A model generated the notes under the pieces. The model was not told where the DNA came from. It worked only from the letters and a program-made list of their open reading frames with translations, and searched no databases. A DNA stretch of 64,000 bases from Planctomycetota bacterium. GTDB taxonomy: Bacteria > Planctomycetota > Phycisphaerae > Phycisphaerales > Phycisphaeraceae. The position numbers and the translations under genes are program-made. The first letter of the stretch is position 1. Each line of letters opens with the position of its first letter. The stretch covers positions 4,526,001 to 4,590,000 of the forward strand of contig CP066225.1 of the NCBI GenBank assembly GCA_016350165.1, read 5' to 3'. This document shows positions 58,014-64,000 of the stretch, in pieces.

Positions 58014-59654
58014 TTATGTGGGTTGCTGGTGTTTTATGATTGCGTATGCGACGTGGGTGACGCATGAGTTGATGGCTTTGAGGTGTGTGAGCATATCGAG
58101 GTGGACGGCAGAGGATTCATGTGAGAGTTGGACGCCGGTATGGAGGCGTGTGAAGTGTTGCTGACGAAGTTCGCGTTCGATGTCACGTAGATGATCTTTG
58201 TGACGGAGCAGGCGTTGAGCGAGGATGATATCGCTTGTTGCGAATGCGGTTTCAGCAATGAGTACGTTTTCAGCTACTTTTTCATAGAAGCTCTTGAGTT
58301 CAGCCCAACCTTCGTCGGTGAATGAGATGTTTTCACGGCAACGCTTGATGGCGATCTCTGCGAGGTTTTTGTCGATGATGTCGCCGATGGTTTCGAGCTC
58401 GTTGAGGTAGTCGAGTTGGCGGATGATTTCGTTTGCGGCTGCTTCGGAGTTGTCTGCGTTGGATACCTTGGCGAGGTATTGTTTGATTGCAGCGTCGAGG
58501 AGGTCGACTTTGTCGTCTTGTTCCTGGATGCGACGTGCGCGTTGGATGTCGAGGTCTTTGAAGGAGAGCCATAGGTCGTCGAGCATGCGACGAATAATTT
58601 CTGAAACTCGGAGGATTTCACGGAGAGATTGGCCTGTTGCGAGGCCTGATTCATCGATGAGTTTTGGATTGATGTATCGAGGGCCGAAGGCTTCGCCTTC
58701 TTTGTATTGGGGTTCTGGAACGAAGTGGCAGATGAGTGAGTAGATGGGGCCGATGAATGGGAAGAAGACGAGAGCCATGAGTACGTTGAAGCCTGTGTGT
58801 GTGGCTGCAATTTGTTTGTCGAGGTTGGCTGGTATATCGGCAATGAGGGCCGCGGCGATTGGGAGGAAGATAAGGATGAGGATTGCGATGATGGTCTTTG
58901 AGAGGAGGTTACCAAGTCCGAGTCGCCTTGATTCGATCTGCGACCAGCCAACGATGGTGGTGCTGATACCGATACCGACGTTGGCGCCGACGACGACGGC
59001 GATACATGTGTCAAGACCGAAAAGCGATTCGCCGCCGTTGGCGGTGATGCCTGAGAGGCCGATGAGAAGGGCGATGGCTGCGGTGGATGATTGCATCATG
59101 ACGGTGACGATTGCGGCCATGATGGCGATGCCGATGGGGTAATTTGCGAGTGCTTGAACGAGGTCGATAAATTCGTTGGTGGGGGTGACGGTCTTTGCGG
59201 CTTGTGAGATGGTGCCGATGCCCATGAAGATGAAGCCGAGTGAGAGGAGGAGTTGGCCGATGCCACGTGTGTTGTTTGCTTTGGTGAATTGGAAGAGGAG
59301 GACGCCGAAGAAAACGAGTATGGGGGCGTAAAGTTCGAGGCGTAATGCGATGAGGAGGACCATGACGGTGAGACCGACGTCGGCACCGAGGATAACAGCG
59401 AGCATTTGACGTGCAGTCATGTGACCTGCTTGAACGGTCTGGACTGAAAGGATGGACATGGAGATGGATGAGGGCGCGAGGACTGAGATGAATAGTCCCA
59501 TGAAGAATGATTTGATGCGTGAGTCGCCGACGGACTGCATCCATCGCGCGAGCTTTGGACCGAAGAGACGGTCGAGGCCTTTACGAAGGAAACGGACGCC
59601 GAAGAGGATGAGTGCCACGCCGCCGGCGGTTGTGAGCAGAGTCATGAGAGCCAT
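58014..59654 (-). CDS. Na+/Pi cotransporter family protein with PhoU-like C-terminus
   Basis: A 546-residue protein of the NptA/YjbB type. Residues about 5-315 hold about nine transmembrane helices with two inverted repeats. The second repeat carries the QSSTA motif (VTVMMQSSTAAIALLIGLSG, near 185-204), while the equivalent position in the first repeat reads LAPSSISMSILSVQT, so the first Gln is replaced. Residues about 335-540 form a PhoU-like helical domain (SEIIRRMLDDLWLSFKDL ... RQLDYLNELETIGDIIDKNL). Proteins of this family import phosphate with sodium, or export it. The first-repeat change may affect ion coupling. It is monocistronic. Confidence 0.88.
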   Translation of the reverse strand: MALMTLLTTAGGVALILFGVRFLRKGLDRLFGPKLARWMQSVGDSRIKSFFMGLFISVLAPSSISMSILSVQTVQAGHMTARQMLAVILGADVGLTVMVLLIALRLELYAPILVFFGVLLFQFTKANNTRGIGQLLLSLGFIFMGIGTISQAAKTVTPTNEFIDLVQALANYPIGIAIMAAIVTVMMQSSTAAIALLIGLSGITANGGESLFGLDTCIAVVVGANVGIGISTTIVGWSQIESRRLGLGNLLSKTIIAILILIFLPIAAALIADIPANLDKQIAATHTGFNVLMALVFFPFIGPIYSLICHFVPEPQYKEGEAFGPRYINPKLIDESGLATGQSLREILRVSEIIRRMLDDLWLSFKDLDIQRARRIQEQDDKVDLLDAAIKQYLAKVSNADNSEAAANEIIRQLDYLNELETIGDIIDKNLAEIAIKRCRENISFTDEGWAELKSFYEKVAENVLIAETAFATSDIILAQRLLRHKDHLRDIERELRQQHFTRLHTGVQLSHESSAVHLDMLTHLKAINSCVTHVAYAIIKHQQPT

Positions 59655-60251
59655 TTGAAATCAACCCATATCAAAAAATGTTGAATGCATATGTGATTGC
59701 TATTTCATTGCGTATGGAGTTTGCCAATGTCCAAAAGCGGGCATATCTCTGGTTCTCATTTGCCGGCGAGCTCTTAGTGCGTGTTAGTGTTGCGCTAAGA
59801 ATGTGAGCAATGTAAGCAAATTGTAAACATACCAACCTTAAGGATTTGTCCGGTGCTGTCAATAATGAGCGTATGTGCGTGTTGAGGATATGAGTGTTAT
59901 ACCGCAATGAAAAACCCCTGTCTTTCGACGAAGTGCAGGGGTTATGTTTTTAATGCGTTTTGCGAAATTATGTCCTTGTTGACCAGTAGGTCGTTTCAAT
60001 AAAATGCCAAATAGCGTGATTTTGCTATCGATCATTGACGTTATTGAATTGGGAACTAATCACGCAAAGCGCACTACTAGAATTATCGGCGGCGTTAGTT
60101 TTGGGACGCCAAAAAAAGCGGTTTTTTAGCGCGTTTCACTTTAGTTTATCGCATTGACCCGGAGGTCATTGAAGTTAGTTTTGCATAGGCAAGCTATTCT
60201 GCTGCAGCTATATATCTCGTATATGCGATAGATCAGAATTGCGTTAATGCC
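59655..60251. other. 597-bp spacer with one bidirectional terminator
   Basis: No credible gene; a short minus-strand open frame (59671-59907) has no homology features. A terminator hairpin lies at 59909-59944. The rest of the spacer has no AICAR transformylase sequence, which matters for the adjacent purH-like gene. Confidence 0.5.
59909..59948. terminator. Bidirectional rho-independent terminator
   Basis: AACCCCTG and CAGGGGTT form an 8-bp stem around a 15-base loop. T-rich sequence follows on plus, and TTTTTC on minus. Confidence 0.8.
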
Positions 60252-60866
60252 TTAGACGCTGACGTTCCAGCGTTTTGTCATCCATGTGCTGATTGCGGTG
60301 TCGTATTCAGCGGTGCGTGTGAAAGCAGCGGCTGCGAGTTCGCGGCGTAGGCTGAAGGTTGTAGCGCCGGCGTGATCGTCCATGTCAGTGCAGACTTGGT
60401 CGTACTGTTTGGGATCGGTAACGCAGGTGACGAACTTGTGGTTCTTAGCTGATGAGCGAATCATGCAAGGGCCGCCGATATCGATCTGCTCGATGGCTTC
60501 TTCGTCGGTGACGCCTTCAGTAGCGACGGTTGATTCGAATGGGTAGAGATTGACGCAAACGAGATCGATTGGAGTGATTTCGTGGTCTTTGAGAGCTTTT
60601 GCGTGTTCTTCTTTGTCACGGAGAGCGAGGAGGCCGCCATGAACTTTGGGGTGGAGGGTTTTAACACGACCGTCCATCATTTCAGGGAAGCCAGTGAGTT
60701 CGCTGATAGGTGTAACTTCGATGCCAGCTTCGATGAGAGCTTTTGCTGTGCCGCCGGTTGAGACGATGCGAACATCGTGCTTGATGAGGCGTTTAGCGAA
60801 AGCGACGAGATCGGTTTTGTCGCTGACAGAAACGAGAGCCGTTTTAATTTTGACCACGTTACTCAT
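60252..60866 (-). CDS. IMP cyclohydrolase, stand-alone PurH N-terminal domain
   Basis: A 204-residue protein equal to the N-terminal (MGS-like) half of bifunctional PurH. KTALVSVSDKTDLVAFAKRL (about 8-27), RIVSTGGTAKALIEAGIEVT (about 34-53), MMDGRVKTLHPKVHGGLL (about 63-80, the catalytic segment) and DLVCVNLYPFE are the IMP cyclohydrolase motifs. The enzyme closes the ring of FAICAR to give IMP in purine synthesis. Full PurH is about 520 residues, with the AICAR transformylase domain starting DLRYGENPHQ. Here the frame stops cleanly after the first domain, and no transformylase sequence follows in the 600 bases downstream. A separate transformylase gene is therefore expected elsewhere. Confidence 0.9.
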   Translation of the reverse strand: MSNVVKIKTALVSVSDKTDLVAFAKRLIKHDVRIVSTGGTAKALIEAGIEVTPISELTGFPEMMDGRVKTLHPKVHGGLLALRDKEEHAKALKDHEITPIDLVCVNLYPFESTVATEGVTDEEAIEQIDIGGPCMIRSSAKNHKFVTCVTDPKQYDQVCTDMDDHAGATTFSLRRELAAAAFTRTAEYDTAISTWMTKRWNVSV

Positions 60867-61012
60867 TGTGTATAAATCCTTCTATCACTCCGCTAGCCGA
60901 GACTCAGCCAGCCCGGATTATTGATTTTATGCATCAGGCGGTAGGTGTTCCGACCGGCCAAATGAACAGTATGTCACACGATTCTAGCTATGTATTTGTG
61001 TACGTCCATCTG

Positions 61013-61063
61013 GAAAAAAAACGGCCACTTGGTTTTGCAAAAAATGCAGACCTGAGTGACCGT
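61013..61063 (-). terminator. Rho-independent terminator of the PQQ-repeat lipoprotein gene
   Basis: On the minus strand ACGGTCACT pairs with AGTGGCCGT (one G-U), with inner pairs around the loop, followed by TTTTTTT. It lies 25 bases after the stop. Confidence 0.8.
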
Positions 61064-61087
61064 ATTGAATTTAATGTGAAATGTGTT

Positions 61088-62206
61088 TTAGCGTTGTGAG
61101 AGTCTCACGATGTCGCCGTCAGCACCGATCAGGAGGAGGCCGCCGTTATCGAGTGAGATGGCATTGCGTAGTTTGTTGGTCATAGCGACAGCGAGTTCAT
61201 CGCCAGATTTTGCGTCGAGGATTCGGATGCCGCGAGTTTGAGCGACAGTGACGGAATCATCATCGCCAGCAACAGCGGTCATAGGTACTTCTTTTTTCCA
61301 GAGGATTTCGCCGCTGAGAGCGTCGAGAGCATACATGCCGTCGCCATCAACTGGAAGGTAGACGGAGAGGCCGAATGCTTGAGGAGCATAAGTGAGTGCG
61401 GTACCGAATGGGAGTTTCCACTGTTCGGTTCCATCGGTACGCTTGATTGCGTAGAGGAACTGGTCTTCACTTGCTACAAAGATCGAGAGATCATTCACAG
61501 CAGGTTGAGAGACGATTGGGCCGAAGGTTTTGCCGATGAAGAGGAGGGTTCCGTCACGGCCAGAGACCTTGCCGTAAACACCTTGCATATCACCAACGAG
61601 GACGCTGCCTTCAATTTCTTTGAGTTCAGCTTTGATTTCCTTGCGGAATTTGTAGCCCCAATGTTCGATCTTGCGGTGCAAGTCCATTGAGTAGATGCGG
61701 CCGTTGATAGTGCCGAAGATGGCTTGGTTATCAACAACAACAGCGCTAGTGGAAGCTACGTGTGGAAGTTGGATGATGTCTTCGATCTGACCCGTCTGTT
61801 CGTTGAGCAGGAATGCTTCAACTTCTGAGTTGATCAGGATGTCGTTGCCAAGCTTAGCAGCTTTGTAAAGGACACCTTTGCGATCGATTTTCACTTTCCA
61901 AAGTTGCTTACCGCTGTCTGTATTGAGAGCAGTAACAGTTTTGCTCTTTTCCTGAATGACAACGATCTTGTCGCCGAGAACAGAGACACCGGTAATAGGG
62001 TCGCTGTTTGTGGCTTTTACATGCTGCAGCCAGTTGAGGGAGTAACCCAGATCAACAGCAGCTTGAGGAGTAATGAGAAGATCGCTGCGTTGAGCAGTGA
62101 CAGCCTTGGAAGTTGGTTCATTGGCTTTACTGGTCTTTGTTGATTGGCAAGCAACGAGACCAAGCATGCTGAAGACAATCAACGACCGGAACAACAATGA
62201 TTTCAT
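61088..62206 (-). CDS. PQQ-like beta-propeller lipoprotein (BamB-like)
   Basis: A 372-residue lipoprotein. The signal FRSLIVFSMLGLVAC has its lipobox Cys near residue 20. The mature part (about 45-370) has repeated beta-propeller blades with tryptophan-docking motifs: ALNTDSGKQLWKVKI (about 94-108), FLYAIKRTDGTEQWKLPF (about 249-266) and YALDALSGEILWKKEV (about 289-304). This is the PQQ/quinoprotein-like repeat fold also used by BamB in outer-membrane protein assembly. No dehydrogenase catalytic residues were noted, so a scaffold role in the envelope is favoured. It stands alone, followed by a strong terminator. Confidence 0.85.
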   Translation of the reverse strand: MKSLLFRSLIVFSMLGLVACQSTKTSKANEPTSKAVTAQRSDLLITPQAAVDLGYSLNWLQHVKATNSDPITGVSVLGDKIVVIQEKSKTVTALNTDSGKQLWKVKIDRKGVLYKAAKLGNDILINSEVEAFLLNEQTGQIEDIIQLPHVASTSAVVVDNQAIFGTINGRIYSMDLHRKIEHWGYKFRKEIKAELKEIEGSVLVGDMQGVYGKVSGRDGTLLFIGKTFGPIVSQPAVNDLSIFVASEDQFLYAIKRTDGTEQWKLPFGTALTYAPQAFGLSVYLPVDGDGMYALDALSGEILWKKEVPMTAVAGDDDSVTVAQTRGIRILDAKSGDELAVAMTNKLRNAISLDNGGLLLIGADGDIVRLSQR

Positions 62207-62385
62207 GCGTCTACACTCCGTCGACTCGAATGGAGGGATTATTCATCGGACCAGACCGGCCCTTTATATGGCTCCAAGTATCAACTCTGGAGGCTTCTAG
62301 GTCAAGCCGAATCCTGATTTTATGCGATTTTCTCCCGGTTCTGAGTTCTAAAGAGAGGTTGGTCAGACTTACCAACAATGCGTGA

Positions 62386-63264
62386 TTAGTCACGAGAACG
62401 GAAGGCGTTGTTGAGTGAGCGCTGATCAACGAACTCTGGGAGGCTTTTTCCTGTCGCGTAATTATACAAAATTGCTTTAAATACGACGTCAGCGGCTGAA
62501 CTCCAGATAGCGACGACGCAGGCCCATGCGACGATGATGCCGATGCCTGAGACGATGATGATGCCGTTGTCACCGGTGACGCCGAGGGCGATGAGAATTG
62601 CACCGAGGATGATGGCGGGGAGCATGAGCAGGAGGCCGAACCAGCCCATTGAGAAATTGCCTATCAGAGCGGTGCCCCAGGTGTCTTTGAGTACGGCGAT
62701 CGAGCGTTTTACGCCTTTAATAGGGCCTACACCCTCAATAACGAGTGTTGGAACGACAAAGAAGGTGAGTGCGGACCATGCCATGCCAATGATTGCAGAG
62801 ATGAAGGAGGCAGCTTTTTCATTTGAGCTTTCGATGGTTTTGAGGATGACGCCGATGATGGCGGAGAGGAAAGCCCAGCCGAGGATTTGGGGGAGGCGTT
62901 TGAGGGCGATGTTAATGCCGTGACCGACTTGGGGTGGTTCGCCGCTGATGACTTGCATGGCACAAGCGGTGAGGCCGACGTTGAAGAAGACGATCACGAA
63001 GTAATTGCAGAAGTAGAAGAGGAAGGTGGTTGTCCACATTGCGACGTGTGTGGCAGTGGATGCATTGCTGAAGTTATCCCCATCGGCCAGCTCGAGCCAG
63101 CTTTGTCCTGTGCCGGTGACGATGATTGGGATCGCGAAACTTGCAAGGACGAGGATCAGTGAGATGCCAGACAGGATGGGGAAGATGATGAGCTTTTTGT
63201 GATCCCAGATGACGCGATAACTGCACTTTGCGTATTCGTAACTACGGCTGAGTGTTTCGAACAT
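62386..63264 (-). CDS. DUF6159-like integral membrane protein
   Basis: A 292-residue membrane protein. The N-terminus SYEYAKCSYRVIWDHKKLII, followed by FPILSGISLILVLASFAIPI (about 8-47), and a further four to five transmembrane helices (TTFLFYFCNYFVIVFFNVGL near 75-95, FISAIIGMAWSALTFFVVPT near 150-170, LLLMLPAIILGAILIALGVT near 210-230) fit the DUF6159 family of uncharacterised proteins. The segment GVGPIKGVKRSIAVLKDTWG links helices in this family. The C-terminus is soluble (EFVDQRSLNNAFRSRD). No enzyme motif was seen. It is on the same strand as the PQQ lipoprotein gene, 180 bases upstream. Confidence 0.75.
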   Translation of the reverse strand: MFETLSRSYEYAKCSYRVIWDHKKLIIFPILSGISLILVLASFAIPIIVTGTGQSWLELADGDNFSNASTATHVAMWTTTFLFYFCNYFVIVFFNVGLTACAMQVISGEPPQVGHGINIALKRLPQILGWAFLSAIIGVILKTIESSNEKAASFISAIIGMAWSALTFFVVPTLVIEGVGPIKGVKRSIAVLKDTWGTALIGNFSMGWFGLLLMLPAIILGAILIALGVTGDNGIIIVSGIGIIVAWACVVAIWSSAADVVFKAILYNYATGKSLPEFVDQRSLNNAFRSRD

Positions 63265-63389
63265 GTTTATCCTCTTGAATGTGGACTGATTTAGGTTTGA
63301 ATCTCCAGTAGACAGTTTATCTCAACAGGTTGTGGTAATGTTGGTAAATTTTGCATGAGAAATCGCAAAATTGGAAGGGTGAAACTGAG

Positions 63390-63431
63390 AAAAAAGTCCG
63401 ACCCAAAGCAGAAGCCGTGAGTCGGGACAGT
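63390..63431 (-). terminator. Rho-independent terminator of the right-end GH18 gene
   Basis: On the minus strand GTCCCGACTCA pairs imperfectly with TGGGTCGGAC (one bulge) and is followed by TTTTTTC. Confidence 0.7.
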
Positions 63432-63456
63432 TTTGTTGGCAAATTTGGGTGGAAAG

Positions 63457-64000
63457 TTAGTCTTGCTTAGGGGCAGGGTATCCACGGATGAGTTGGTCGG
63501 CGGTGAAAGTGATGAGAGCATTTTTGTGCTTGGGATCACGAACATCGTTGCTGACATCCCAGAAGAACATGCCGCCGAGGTTGTGCTTGTTGATGTAATC
63601 AATTTTGGCTTGATATGAGTCACGGCTAGGGCAAGTGATCCATGTGCCGCCATCAACCTCTGGAGCCCAAACATAAGCGGCTTTTGCTTCCTTGTCGAGC
63701 ATTAATTTGAATTCATCAGGGCGCTTTTCAAGAAGTTCGCTAACGATGGAACGCCACTCCCAGTAACCCTTGTGTTCGGTGATGCCAAATGCGAGTGCCT
63801 CGGCAGGTTGTGAGATGCCGTTGTATTCGTGTGAAACGCCTTTCCAGCCTGCAGCATAAAGTGGTGCACCCATCATGACTTGTTCAGGTTTGAAGCCACG
63901 TTTGATGTAGCCTTGAACGCCGTTGTCGCCGTTGATGCCTTGGTTGATGCCACCTGATGCGGAGCTTGGGTATAGAGCGGAGAGGTGGCCTGTTTTGTCT
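63457..64000 (-). CDS. GH18 chitinase, C-terminal fragment (5' end beyond window)
   Basis: The open frame continues to the right edge, so the gene is cut by the window. About 180 C-terminal residues are visible: TGHLSALYPSSASGG, then MMGAPLYAAGWKGV, HKGYWEWRSIVSEL, AAYVWAPEVDGGTWITCPSR and YINKHNLGGMFFWDVSND. These align with the end of the GH18 domain of the giant chitinase (TGHLSGLYNSDS, LGAPLYGFGWSGV, MFWELSNDLR), so this is a second chitinase of the same subfamily. The catalytic DxxDxDxE motif lies outside the window. No tag or extra modules can be judged. The protein ends in a short basic tail. Confidence 0.85.
   Translation of the reverse strand, partial: DKTGHLSALYPSSASGGINQGINGDNGVQGYIKRGFKPEQVMMGAPLYAAGWKGVSHEYNGISQPAEALAFGITEHKGYWEWRSIVSELLEKRPDEFKLMLDKEAKAAYVWAPEVDGGTWITCPSRDSYQAKIDYINKHNLGGMFFWDVSNDVRDPKHKNALITFTADQLIRGYPAPKQD

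Noticed and set aside
59671-59907. 78-codon minus-strand open frame beside the Na/Pi gene
   Set aside because: No homology features, no ribosome site. Its terminator-like neighbour at 59909 is adequately explained by bidirectional termination.

Overview
The window looks like a chromosomal segment of a planctomycete, most likely of the class Phycisphaerae. This is inferred from gene content, since no rRNA is present. The pointers are an N-terminal LESLEQRLMMSA tag of the 'LEPR-XLL' type on a giant exoenzyme, PEP-CTERM proteins, bactofilins, DUF3568 lipoproteins, a GAF-HlyD protein, a PqqD/M50/HlyD fusion and a second, short SecA. LPS-type genes (gmhA, a waaE-like glycosyltransferase), an autotransporter and flagellar genes fit a motile, didermal, polysaccharide-degrading aquatic bacterium. 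I found no tRNA, rRNA, CRISPR array, transposase or prophage.

Left part (1-16.5 kb): the end of an FAD-dependent oxidoreductase, gmhA and a periplasmic adaptor protein come first. The highlight follows: a 1784-residue multimodular chitinase (three CBM2-like modules, an unassigned glycosidase-like domain, a Calx-beta module and a C-terminal GH18 domain). About 130 bases downstream, and in the same direction, lie a GAF-HlyD membrane protein, a PqqD/M50/HlyD fusion and a SecA-like ATPase that stops before the helical wing and two-helix finger. The chitinase has a polybasic tag but no ordinary signal peptide. I propose that these three proteins form a dedicated export or processing system for LEPR-XLL-tagged giant proteins. 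An extended SDR reductase follows.

Middle (16.5-38.6 kb): an autotransporter, two bactofilins (one with a zinc ribbon), a family-4 uracil-DNA glycosylase, a LuxR-type regulator, a UbiB-like kinase, fliD (unusually long, with repeats) and fliS, an AraC/GyrI regulator, trpS, two DUF3568 lipoproteins, and a minus-strand run cysE - LON-domain protein - SDR - uvrD/pcrA - trpF. Upstream of cysE, from its own sigma70-like promoter to its own terminator, lies a probable rod-shaped structured RNA of about 240 nt that I cannot name with certainty (6S-like at best).

Right part (39-64 kb): a LysM protein, a waaE-like glycosyltransferase, a STAS/anti-sigma-kinase pair, argB-argF, a YwlE-type phosphatase next to rpiB, an RraB-like protein, pyrF, two related lipoproteins, an Fe/B12-type ABC permease and binding protein without an ATPase, a tandem duplicated PEP-CTERM pair with duplicated terminators, a variant PEP-CTERM-like protein, a Na/Pi cotransporter, a stand-alone IMP cyclohydrolase domain, a PQQ-propeller lipoprotein, two membrane proteins and the C-terminal part of a second GH18 chitinase cut by the window edge.

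Most genes are housekeeping or surface functions. The accessory interest is concentrated in 2.9-14.8 kb, in the RNA at 38.8-39.0 kb, and in small dispersed palindromes.
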